A stretch of DNA of 5,654 nucleotides from an uncultured Ignavibacteriota bacterium (GCA_937959065.1 CALGOI010000437.1:1-5654), one strand, 5' to 3'. Numbered from the stretch's first letter, positions 1 through 5,135 are shown. Translations and numbers: made by a program. The notes: generated by a model not told the origin, from the sequence alone.

Positions 1-731
1 TAAGCCCCTCTCCAGAACATCTCTCCGCTACCACCGACAATCTTGAGCAGATCGTTCAACCTGTTGAAAAGCGGCTCGAGCCTCGGAGTGCCGAAGACTT
101 CACCCTCGCAGGTGTTCTCGGCTATATGGATTATCCTTGACCAGTGAACCTCTATCTTCTCGGTCCTCGTTTCTTCCGTTGTTATGGTGATCTCATAGGT
201 CTCAGGCAGCCCGAAACGCTCACTCGTCTTGTTCTTATTCCAGGTCTTTATTTTAGCGTTCTCTTCATGGAAGCAGTTCAGATACAACAGGTCGCTCGCC
301 CTCTGGGCCTCTATCTTGAGGTTTGACTGGTTAGCGTCGTTAAAGCCCAGGAAGATAACACCGTAGCAGCCTATACCCGACAATCTGTCTGCTTTATGAA
401 TAAAATGGTGAAGGCGCCTTCGTTTCTTTAAAGCATCCCACTGACTCTCAAACTCCGTTTCCTCGTTTTCGTCCTCTGTCACCTCTGGCGCGTTCCTCCA
501 GGTAGTATCAGGCTTTATGTCGATTATAGTCTGGCATATATCGTCCCTGCGGTAGCTACTGTAGTAATCCCTGAATGTCAGGTTTGTGTTATAGCCCAGA
601 GCATTATACAAATCGCGCTTGCCTCCGTATGATACACCCGCCCCCTTTCCAAGCATGAGCCGGTTTGTGAGTGTAGACAGCGCGTAAAGCATTGCCTGAT
701 TCTCCTGGCTGATATCGTTTCCATTCTGCAT
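1..731 (-). CDS. Phage portal protein, DUF1073 type (N-terminal 243 residues, cut by window edge)
   Basis: The portal is the dodecameric ring at the capsid vertex through which the terminase pumps DNA. The frame opens at ATG 731 and stays open to position 1, giving 243 residues; complete members are usually about 400-550 residues, so the C-terminal half lies outside. Family-like stretches are visible: HKADRLSGIGCYGVIFLGF (about residues 112-130), VHWSRIIHIAE (195-205), VFGTPRLEPLFNRLNDLLK (212-230) and VGGSGEMFWRGA at the end. These resemble the DUF1073/phage_portal_3 portal family as I remember it. A good ribosome binding site, GGAGGT (743-738), lies 6 bases before ATG. The gene follows terL and a 69-aa gene but is separated from them by a strong terminator. 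Some database entries label this family anti-CBASS Acb1-like; nothing in the visible half tests that. Portal is the better call from context. Confidence 0.87.
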   Translation of the reverse strand, partial: MQNGNDISQENQAMLYALSTLTNRLMLGKGAGVSYGGKRDLYNALGYNTNLTFRDYYSSYRRDDICQTIIDIKPDTTWRNAPEVTEDENEETEFESQWDALKKRRRLHHFIHKADRLSGIGCYGVIFLGFNDANQSNLKIEAQRASDLLYLNCFHEENAKIKTWNKNKTSERFGLPETYEITITTEETRTEKIEVHWSRIIHIAENTCEGEVFGTPRLEPLFNRLNDLLKIVGGSGEMFWRGA

Positions 732-746
732 GTTCTGACCTCCAAT

Positions 747-800
747 AAAAAAGACCTCTTGAATCCGATCCCTGTCAGGGGAGCAAACTCAAGAGGTCTT
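747..800 (-). terminator. Strong intrinsic terminator upstream of the portal gene
   Basis: Positions 751-762 and 789-800 form a perfect 12-base inverted repeat (AAGACCTCTTGA / TCAAGAGGTCTT). The 26-base interior carries a small second hairpin, CCCTG-T-CAGGG (770-780). On the minus strand the stem runs straight into a six-U tract (752-747), as in Rho-independent terminators; the plus strand has no T tract after the stem, so it is directional. It would end transcripts of terL and the 69-aa gene. The portal ribosome binding site begins only about 3 bases after the U tract, so portal expression needs readthrough, antitermination, or a promoter that I cannot locate. Confidence 0.88.
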
Positions 801-823
801 CCTTGTTGAAATAACCTCTGATT

Positions 824-1033
824 TTATTTTTTATCTATCGGGAGATTGACTTTCTCCTGCTCAAGGCTTTCTCCCAGTTTTACGGAACGGCTCATAACGC
901 ACCGGGTCGGCTTGCCGTTCTCGTACATTATCTCCAGTTTACCGTAAAATTGCTCTATACGTAACCTGCTGAGTACTGTATCCAGATCAACATGGTGCTG
1001 GTCTTTTATATATGATGGTTTATTGCCGGCCAT
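824..1033 (-). CDS. Small conserved-looking phage protein, 69 aa, unknown function
   Basis: The gene encodes 69 residues from ATG 1033 to TAA, and starts 6 bases after the terL stop, so it is almost certainly cotranscribed with terL. The core, about residues 21-52 (LSRLRIEQFYGKLEIMYENG and following), looks like a short alpha-beta unit: a helix, then the strand GKLEIMYENG and a second strand around RCVMSRSVKL. This vaguely resembles the small DUF2292 proteins (pattern: helix, YG-x-hydrophobic strand, DG/NG turn, basic strand), but the similarity is from memory and weak. The ribosome binding site is poor (GGTGAT), so translation is probably coupled to terL. It is the last gene before the terminator. 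No signal peptide or membrane segment is visible. Its role is unknown. Confidence 0.78.
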   Translation of the reverse strand: MAGNKPSYIKDQHHVDLDTVLSRLRIEQFYGKLEIMYENGKPTRCVMSRSVKLGESLEQEKVNLPIDKK

Positions 1034-1039
1034 ATGTGA

Positions 1040-2494
1040 TCACCATACACCCGCTTCCGCTTCCGGTTTCTCGTTTCTTTTCTTAGAGTAAATGACCGCC
1101 TGCATAAATTCATCCCATATATCGTCGTGCTCCTCGTTCGGAAAGCCTACTATGTTCGCCAGGAATTCCTCCTTCCATGGCGCGTTCTTCGGGATCAGAA
1201 CACCTCCGGTCCTTATGTACGACTGGCATATATCTCCTTTTTCCCTTTTCCCGACGTTGGCGTTTATGCCTATATCTTTAAACAGTTCCTTTGTCGAAAT
1301 AATCCTGATCTTCCGGACGGCGCCCTTTATCTCGACCTCACGGTCCCTGAGCACCTGAATCAGGCTCATGCCGCTCGCCTTCGCCTCAATCAGAATGAAG
1401 TCGGGCTCGATCTTCTTGAACAGCTCGATAGTAAAATCCTCGAGTTCGTTAAATTCAAGCCTCTCATACCAGAGATGGGTCTTATACAGCAGGTCTTCTG
1501 CCTCGAGGTACGCTCCGAACGCTGAATAGTCCGCCGTGGCGTTATCCTCAAAAGCGCTGTCGATCGATATGAATTTTATTCCGGAGGGCGGGAGCTCGGT
1601 ATATTCGTTGTCCGTGAGCCATCTTCTCTTTATCAAGGCTCCCTGCTCGTCCTGTACCGACTGCTGATATACGGGGTTCCAGAAACGGCCCTGTTTTATT
1701 TTCTCCTTTTCAAGCGCCTTCTTATCGTGCCTCTTGTCCCACAGCGGATCACCTTTTGCCCGTTTATACGTTTTGAACGCCGTATGCCATATCTCGTCCT
1801 TTCGCGCTTCAGCCGGTAATTCCAGAATAGTCCAGTCCTCTCCCGAATGCTTGGCCATATCCTGAATCTTTCCGCTTACGTCCTTTTTGTTCCAACGGGT
1901 CATGGGAAGAATAATCGCGGCATGCGGACCGTTAAGCCTGTTCGACAATACCGATGTGTAGAAATCAAATATCATCTTCTGATAAGTTTCCGACTCCGCT
2001 TCCTGCTGGTTCTTTATCAAGTCGTCGAGAATCAGGAGGTCAGCCCCCCTTCCCGCAGCGGTACCGCCGCGCCCTACGGAATAGTAGCCCCCGCCTTTCG
2101 ATGTCCTCCAGTCGTTATGAGCACGCTTGTCCTGGACGATATGTGTATCGGGAAATATCTCGTTGAATAAAGGCTGTTCGATTATATTCCGCGTCTTCCT
2201 GCCGAATTCCCGCGCGAGCGAGTCCGAGTATGAGCCGAGCATAATCTCATGCTGGGGTTTATGCCCTAAATACCACGAGGGGAAGAGTATGGAGCATTCC
2301 TCTGTCTTACCATACCTGGGCGGAAGATGAACCATCAGCCTCCTTATTTCACCCCTCATAACGGCTTCCAGGTGCTCCGCCACGACCTCATGATGCCAGT
2401 TGGCCTCATAATCCGGGTTTACCAGCTCCGCGTAGCTCATGAGGGCCACCCTCGCAGCCGCTATCCAGTCAAGTGCAATTTGCGTGTTGTTCAT
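1040..2494 (-). CDS. terL: Terminase large subunit (packaging ATPase and nuclease)
   Basis: TerL powers DNA translocation into the prohead and cuts concatemeric DNA. The 484 residues are a normal full length. The N-terminal ATPase shows a Walker A-like loop HLPPRYGKTE (56-65), the segment SYSDSLAREFGRK (88-100), a Gly-rich SVGRGGTAAGRGAD (139-152) leading into Walker B LLILDD (153-158), and the coupling motif MTRWNKKDVSG (198-208). The C-terminal RNase H-like nuclease shows SIDSAF (D312), LIEAKASG (E370) and HDDIWDEF (D457/D458), the three acidic clusters expected to bind metal. This layout matches the Terminase_6-like lineage with a phage-type C-terminal domain (HI1410/TIGR01630-like). AGGA lies 5 bases ahead of ATG 2494, and the start overlaps the upstream 65-aa gene by ATGA, implying coupled translation. 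No key motif appears to be missing. Confidence 0.97.
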   Translation of the reverse strand: MNNTQIALDWIAAARVALMSYAELVNPDYEANWHHEVVAEHLEAVMRGEIRRLMVHLPPRYGKTEECSILFPSWYLGHKPQHEIMLGSYSDSLAREFGRKTRNIIEQPLFNEIFPDTHIVQDKRAHNDWRTSKGGGYYSVGRGGTAAGRGADLLILDDLIKNQQEAESETYQKMIFDFYTSVLSNRLNGPHAAIILPMTRWNKKDVSGKIQDMAKHSGEDWTILELPAEARKDEIWHTAFKTYKRAKGDPLWDKRHDKKALEKEKIKQGRFWNPVYQQSVQDEQGALIKRRWLTDNEYTELPPSGIKFISIDSAFEDNATADYSAFGAYLEAEDLLYKTHLWYERLEFNELEDFTIELFKKIEPDFILIEAKASGMSLIQVLRDREVEIKGAVRKIRIISTKELFKDIGINANVGKREKGDICQSYIRTGGVLIPKNAPWKEEFLANIVGFPNEEHDDIWDEFMQAVIYSKKRNEKPEAEAGVW

Positions 2495-2688
2495 CGCTTC
2501 CTGTTTTTGAAGGCAGATTTTTTAGCGTCCATGCCCACTTCAATCATCCATCTCAACATCTCTGTCAGCCGGATCTCGCACTGTAGACAGATCAGAACAT
2601 CCTCGCTACCGCGAACTCGGAGATCTAAAAACCTCACTTCCTTTTCCTGCCTGCAAGCACAGCAGTCACCCTGAAACCGTTTATTCAC
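2491..2688 (-). CDS. Small four-cysteine zinc-finger-like protein, 65 aa
   Basis: The 65-residue product starts with GTG at 2688, with AAGGAGAGG about 4 bases upstream. It has two CxxC pairs, C9/C12 (with an extra C10) and C34/C37, separated by 21 residues containing a charged beta-like segment EVRFLDLRVRG. This fits a zinc ribbon or treble-clef type metal site. The C-terminal half is helical and strongly basic at the end (KKSAFKNRKR), which suggests nucleic-acid contact. The start overlaps the previous gene by 8 bases and the stop overlaps terL as ATGA. Small Cys-rich proteins beside terminases are common in phages, and some HNH endonucleases sit there, but no HNH histidine-asparagine motif is present here. 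Metal binding is inferred, and the function is unknown. Confidence 0.8.
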   Translation of the reverse strand: MNKRFQGDCCACRQEKEVRFLDLRVRGSEDVLICLQCEIRLTEMLRWMIEVGMDAKKSAFKNRKR

Positions 2689-3079
2689 CGGACCTCTCCT
2701 TCGGATACATACATTTCAGAATTTGGATAAATGTACGCAGAAGCTTTATTTCGGTTTCCCGAATTCCAACTCTGTACCCGTGTTCATATCCGGCTTCCTC
2801 GTTATATTCGAGGGGTGTTAACTTCTCATATATCTCCTCGCATATCTTCAATTTTTTCTGAATCATCTCCACGCCCACTACTCGGTTCTTAAGGGTATGC
2901 CAATATTGCAAAAGTTCCTGCAAGCTACGATAATGCCCCGTTGTCGATATTCCGCACTCTGAACAATGTAACCCCCACACTTCGTACGGTTCATTGTAAT
3001 CATCATTATATGTGGTGCTTCCGATATTAACCAAAGCTCCACAGAAGCATATAACTTCATTCGGCATCTTATCGCTCAT
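2681..3079 (-). CDS. Lar-like zinc-ribbon protein with helical C-terminal extension, 132 aa
   Basis: The N-terminal 60 residues read CFCG (C11, C13), a spacer, then LHCSECG (C39, C42), followed by GHYRSLQELLQYWHTL (48-63). That order of Cys pair, Cys pair, then a helix ending in a Trp resembles the Lar/restriction-alleviation family (typical pattern CPFCG...C..CG...eeAi..WN). The first pair is CxC rather than CxxC, and the Trp is followed by His rather than Asn, so the match is to the fold pattern only. Residues 70-125 are a charged, probably helical extension with C80 and C123, not part of the usual Lar unit. The ATG overlaps the stop of the 52-aa gene (ATGA), so translation is likely coupled. 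Restriction alleviation is a possibility, not demonstrated; many Lar-like phage proteins are simply structural zinc ribbons. Confidence 0.75.
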   Translation of the reverse strand: MSDKMPNEVICFCGALVNIGSTTYNDDYNEPYEVWGLHCSECGISTTGHYRSLQELLQYWHTLKNRVVGVEMIQKKLKICEEIYEKLTPLEYNEEAGYEHGYRVGIRETEIKLLRTFIQILKCMYPKERSGE

Positions 3080-3234
3080 GGCGTGTCCCGTTTTGCTCCG
3101 CTTTGTTCTTCCGGTGTGCAGGGTTTATCTTTTCGTTCTTCCAGTAATTCACGATAGTATTCCATCTGAGACTTAGTTGGGTTTAGCCTATGGCGAAGGT
3201 AGGCATCAGCCCAACATTTTTCACATGCGCTCAC
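3076..3234 (-). CDS. Short CEKCW-type phage protein, 52 aa (GTG start)
   Basis: This is a real gene below the usual length cutoff. Reading from GTG 3234 gives 52 residues beginning VSACEKCWADAYLR and containing YYRELLEERKDKPCTPEEQ. I recognise the pattern CEKCW..A...YRELLEER...CTPEEQ from many small uncharacterised phage proteins. It has one CxxC pair (C4/C7) plus C39, so a partial or shared metal site is possible. The start is supported by AAGGAGG 8 bases upstream and by a GTGA overlap with the stop of the 123-aa gene; its own stop overlaps the next ATG (ATGA). A 4-base overlap at both ends, a clean frame and a familiar motif make it convincing. Its function is unknown. Confidence 0.85.
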   Translation of the reverse strand: MSACEKCWADAYLRHRLNPTKSQMEYYRELLEERKDKPCTPEEQSGAKRDTP

Positions 3235-3602
3235 CCCTCCGCCCTCCTTGTCAGAGAGTAAAAATCGCCATAAGAAAACCCCTCGCGCATTAGAAGCTTT
3301 CGGATTGCGGGTTTGGGATCTATATTTCTTATGGCAAATATCAGATCTACTGGGTTAAGTCCGTGCTCGGCAAGAAAGAAAGAGTACGACATATCCTTCT
3401 GTTTGAGCCATTTCTCAAAAGCAAGCAGCTGTAAATATCCGTATTTAAGCATCGCCTCCATCACCGGTCTCGACTTCGCGCCGTCCACGTAAATCACCAT
3501 CTTCGTTGATGCAGGGCTTATCCCGTGTGACTCGGCGAATCTGTCCAAGCTCCCCCATTCTCCCGCTATTACCTGCGCTGTGAGATGTTCTTTATTTCCC
3601 AT
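3231..3602 (-). CDS. Protein with two HTH-like repeats, 123 aa, putative DNA-binding
   Basis: The product seems to be an internal duplication. Residues 20-56 (DRFAESHGISP...SRPVMEAMLKYGY) align with 74-109 (SFFLAEHGLNP...PKPAIRKLLMREGF): F, H-G, P, then P, L and G recur at matching spacing, with small gaps. Each unit has a helix, a G(I/L)xP turn, a helix, a basic loop and a helix, like compact XRE/Cro-type HTH domains of phage regulators (fae-hGis-x-tv pattern). The second unit has a degenerate recognition helix (VDLIFAIRN), so perhaps only one repeat binds DNA. AGGAGG lies 6 bases before ATG 3602; the start lies within the end of the 57-aa gene, and the stop overlaps the next GTG. A role as regulator or second packaging-site binder is inference; I do not recognise a named family. 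Confidence 0.82.
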   Translation of the reverse strand: MGNKEHLTAQVIAGEWGSLDRFAESHGISPASTKMVIYVDGAKSRPVMEAMLKYGYLQLLAFEKWLKQKDMSYSFFLAEHGLNPVDLIFAIRNIDPKPAIRKLLMREGFSYGDFYSLTRRAEG

Positions 3603-3765
3603 TTAGCACCTCCTGCCACTCCTCTGAAAAGTCAGACACATCGGAGTACAATTTCCGCAAAGCTTTATCAAAATCCTCGTTCCCCGTCCCGTCTATGGGT
3701 ATATTGCCCAAAAACTGTACGAGCGTGCTACGCGTTTTACTTATGACCTCATTCCTTTCTGCCAT
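3592..3765 (-). CDS. Small acidic phage protein, 57 aa, unknown function
   Basis: This is a short gene below usual length cutoffs. ATG 3765 is preceded by GAGGAG with about 8 bases spacing, and the frame runs 57 residues to TAA. The sequence (MAERNEVISKTRSTLVQFLG...) reads as two amphipathic, mostly helical segments, about 5-20 and 32-54, joined by a short NIPIDGTGNED loop; the second half is acidic (DVSDFSEEWQEVL). There are no cysteines and no membrane segment. It begins 19 bases after the terS stop and overlaps the start of the 123-aa gene by 11 bases, placing it inside the terS-terL operon. The strong ribosome binding site and the overlap support it as a real gene. I do not recognise a family. 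Confidence 0.8.
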   Translation of the reverse strand: MAERNEVISKTRSTLVQFLGNIPIDGTGNEDFDKALRKLYSDVSDFSEEWQEVLNGK

Positions 3766-3784
3766 CTAATATCTCCTCATAGAC

Positions 3785-4384
3785 TCAATGAACCTTCGCC
3801 TGCGCTCTCTCGATAGACTTTCCGATCTTGGGTACTTCGGACTGCTGCACCCTGCGCTCCGTTTCCGTGACTTTTAGCGTAGTTCCGGAATGCTCGAACT
3901 TAACCTTGTCCTCGAACTGGTTGAAATTCTTTGCAAGGAATATCCACGATGCCTCGGCCCTGGCAAAGAACGGCCTTATCTTCATATGAAAAGCATTCCT
4001 CTTCGTCTCCCATCTTTTAATGGCCTCCGAGAACCTTTGAACCAGCTCAGAATCAAATTTCTCCCTGTATCCGCCCTGATAGTCGTAAAGCATGGACGAG
4101 CTTATGCCGAGATTAAATGCGACGTTATCCTTCGTGCTAAGATCCAGATACAGCATAAAAGCCTTCATAGCATCCTGGTCTGAAAACTCCTTATCGTAGC
4201 TTATGTGATTGAACGGGTCCCAGTTGTTTATCATGATGTCCAGCTGATCGCAGAGCTCCTTGGTCAGCCTCGGGGGTCTGCCGCCCTTGTCTTTATCAAC
4301 GGTAGCGACCTTCCTTGAGGTCTTCTGGACCTTGCGAGTTGTCGTTTTCTTCTTTCTCCCTGTTTTGTTCTTACTTGTCGTCAT
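3785..4384 (-). CDS. terS: Terminase small subunit (packaging-site recognition)
   Basis: TerS binds the pac or cos region and hands DNA to TerL. The 199 residues start with a very Lys/Arg/Thr-rich tail (2-33), then GGRPPRLTKELCDQLDIMI (34-52), the GRP-x-LT opening common to TerS and DNA-packaging proteins. An HTH-like element follows, TKDNVAFNLGISSSMLYDYQ (84-103), then a long helical region with WETKRNAFHMKIRP and ASWIFLAKNFNQFEDKVKFEH (145-165), the typical WxL-K-x-F end of the oligomerisation core. The C-terminal tail is basic. No Shine-Dalgarno is visible before ATG 4384, and no better internal start exists. An upstream amber-interrupted frame ends exactly at ATGA here (see that entry). 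Five small genes separate it from terL instead of the usual direct adjacency. An alternative is an unrelated HTH protein, but position and motifs favour TerS. Confidence 0.8.
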   Translation of the reverse strand: MTTSKNKTGRKKKTTTRKVQKTSRKVATVDKDKGGRPPRLTKELCDQLDIMINNWDPFNHISYDKEFSDQDAMKAFMLYLDLSTKDNVAFNLGISSSMLYDYQGGYREKFDSELVQRFSEAIKRWETKRNAFHMKIRPFFARAEASWIFLAKNFNQFEDKVKFEHSGTTLKVTETERRVQQSEVPKIGKSIERAQAKVH

Positions 4385-4499
4385 GGCAATGTGTTGATTC
4401 TTGTATCAGAGTAAATTGTCTATATTACTTTCCGACATAAATTTTGAGTTGCTTTCAAATAATAATTGATTACCATTTCTATAGGCTTATCTTTTTCTT

Positions 4500-4519
4500 C
4501 CCTAGCCCCTCCCGGGCCC
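4500..4519 (-). other. G-quadruplex-type motif upstream of terS
   Basis: The minus strand reads GGG-CCC-GGG-A-GGGG-CTA-GGG, which satisfies the G3+ with 1-7 base loops rule. It is an isolated GC-rich patch in an AT-rich stretch. Its first G and C runs also form one arm of the adjacent hairpin (4514-4542), so the two structures would exclude each other. Folding is inferred from sequence only. Confidence 0.5.
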
Positions 4520-4542
4520 AGTCTGATCCCCAGACCGGGCCC
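4514..4542. repeat. GC-rich inverted repeat (hairpin) in the terS upstream region
   Basis: Positions 4514-4525 (GGGCCCAGTCTG) pair with 4531-4542 (CAGACCGGGCCC), giving 11 of 12 pairs, one A-C mismatch and a 5-base loop. No T tract follows on the minus strand, and only a weak ATTT follows on the plus strand, so it is not a normal terminator. Its position just before terS would suit a structured leader or a TerS binding region (pac or cos), but that is inference. Confidence 0.7.
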
Positions 4543-4561
4543 ATTTCCACAATTAACAATC

Positions 4562-4593
4562 GATTCTATTATGAGCTACTGCCTCATAGAATC
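4562..4593. repeat. Inverted repeat covering a start codon upstream of terS
   Basis: GATTCTATTATGAG (4562-4575) pairs with CTCATAGAATC (4583-4593), an 11-base stem with a 3-base bulge and a 7-base loop. On the minus strand the stem contains the ATG at 4587 and touches the GAGGAG ribosome binding site, so folding could hide that start. There is no T tract on the minus strand after it, which argues against a terminator. Confidence 0.6.
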
Positions 4594-4598
4594 TCCTC
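4593..4598 (-). promoter_or_regulatory. Unassigned strong ribosome binding site ahead of an amber-interrupted frame
   Basis: On the minus strand GAGGAG is followed by ATTCT and then ATG (4587), as good as any other site in the window, yet the frame meets TAG after three codons (M-R-Q). The site is partly inside a hairpin (4562-4593). It implies that ribosomes load here, either for a three-codon leader peptide or for the longer frame that reads into terS. Confidence 0.45.
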
Positions 4599-4634
4599 AG
4601 TAACACCGGATGTATTTACAAAGCCCGTCCGGCA

Positions 4635-4647
4635 GGCCGATTATTGC
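4635..4647. repeat. 13-base direct repeat, copy 1 (downstream end of the 150-aa gene)
   Basis: GGCCGATTATTGC occurs here and again, identically, at 5136-5148. This copy begins at the last base of the 150-aa gene stop codon. Both copies are preceded by CAGG, directly overlapping here and with extra bases in the other copy. On the minus strand it reads GCAATAATCGGCC, and the TAA inside lies in frame one codon after the TAG stop of the 150-aa gene. Confidence 0.75.
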
Positions 4648-5099
4648 TATGCCGTTTCTTGTTGTTCTGTATCCTGAAAATATGTGCCAAACTTCGATAG
4701 GAAATAATCACGCTGGCTTTCGATATCCTGAAACTCTCGTCTTTTAACTGTCAATTTCCGCTCAAAATGCTCTAGCACCTGCCCCTTGTCCAAAGCCATT
4801 CTGTCGGTCTCGGCGGCACGTACAACCTCTACTTCCTTGCTCGTAGAATTAAAATAAAGCATCTGCATATCGAGGTCGTTATAAGAATCCTCTATATATG
4901 CGATTACGATTGTAGGCTGTTTCTCGAAAGGCTCAAAGCCTACAATTACGCCGTGATAAACACGCCAATCATCGCTATATTTTTTCTTCAATACTTTTCC
5001 TGCATCACCGCCCTTGAAAGTATCAATCCGGCTTGCTGTGCGGGTGTCTATTTCCATTTTGACACCGTTAATTTCTACTATGCGTCTTTCTTCTGACAT
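4647..5099 (-). CDS. Conserved-looking phage protein, 150 aa, beta-rich N-terminus and coiled coil
   Basis: ATG 5099 is chosen because AAGGAG sits 7 bases upstream; a TTG 30 bases earlier in frame has no such support. Residues 5-92 are beta-rich (VEINGVKMEIDTR, then WRVYHGVIVGFEPFEKQP and TIVIAYIE), resembling a small beta-barrel. Residues 108-135 (VLEHFERKLTVKRREFQDIE) look like a coiled coil. I recall similar proteins with the phrase GVIVGF-x-x-F...PT-I-V-AY-E in phage genomes, all uncharacterised, so I do not assign a function. It ends at TAG, the only TAG stop in the window, with CAA TAA following in frame. A 13-base direct repeat lies immediately at both flanks, so it may be a mobile single-gene cassette. 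No membrane segment or Cys cluster is present. Confidence 0.87.
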   Translation of the reverse strand: MSEERRIVEINGVKMEIDTRTASRIDTFKGGDAGKVLKKKYSDDWRVYHGVIVGFEPFEKQPTIVIAYIEDSYNDLDMQMLYFNSTSKEVEVVRAAETDRMALDKGQVLEHFERKLTVKRREFQDIESQRDYFLSKFGTYFQDTEQQETA

Positions 5100-5135
5100 A
5101 TCATTGCTCCTTCCTGTTTTATAGGCCAAACAGGT

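Larger units (their letters stand above)
4381..4587 (-). pseudogene. Possible 68-codon small gene with two in-frame TAG codons (decayed gene or amber-decoded)
   Basis: From ATG 4587, with GAGGAG 5 bases upstream, the frame reads M-R-Q, TAG (4578-4576), 51 sense codons, TAG (4422-4420), 12 sense codons and TGA. It contains no TAA or TGA until the TGA at 4383-4381, which overlaps the terS ATG as ATGA, the arrangement seen between other genes here. The part LIIESIVNCGNG is followed by a Gly-rich stretch made by the GC hairpin, then EEKDKPIEMVINYYLKATQN, which reads like an ordinary helix. Filling the frame would shrink a 262-base gap to about 50 bases and give terS a coupled start. Against it: terL, terS and the portal contain no in-frame TAG, and a frame of this length could be open by chance. 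It may be a gene killed by two amber mutations, a gene read by amber suppression, or noncoding leader. Confidence 0.33.

Noticed and set aside
1..731. Anti-CBASS function (Acb1-like label) for the portal-type gene
   Set aside because: The visible half shows portal-family stretches. A phosphodiesterase-type HxT/HxS pair would be needed for Acb1 activity and is not visible here; the C-terminal half is outside the window.
1092..2674. Several plus-strand open frames opposite terL and the 65-aa gene
   Set aside because: They are shadows of a well-supported gene on the other strand, with no ribosome binding sites and no protein-like features.
2878..3060. 60-codon minus-strand frame inside the 132-aa gene
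   Set aside because: It is an alternative reading frame wholly inside a better-supported gene with a coupled start, and has no motif of its own.
4385..4500. Sigma-70 promoter for terS in the AT-rich leader
   Set aside because: TTGAAA (4458-4453) has no -10 box at 16-18 bases, and the AT-rich candidates (TAATAT, TATAGA) have no -35 partner. No promoter could be supported.
4444..4677. Plus-strand 77-codon frame across the terS upstream region
   Set aside because: It starts with TTG and has no ribosome binding site. It runs antisense to the end of the 150-aa gene and through the hairpins, and its product is Ser/Pro/Cys-rich with no recognisable pattern.
5100..5129. Upstream TTG start for the 150-aa gene adding ten residues
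   Set aside because: It has no ribosome binding site, whereas the ATG at 5099 has AAGGAG at 7 bases, and the added residues would simply translate that site.
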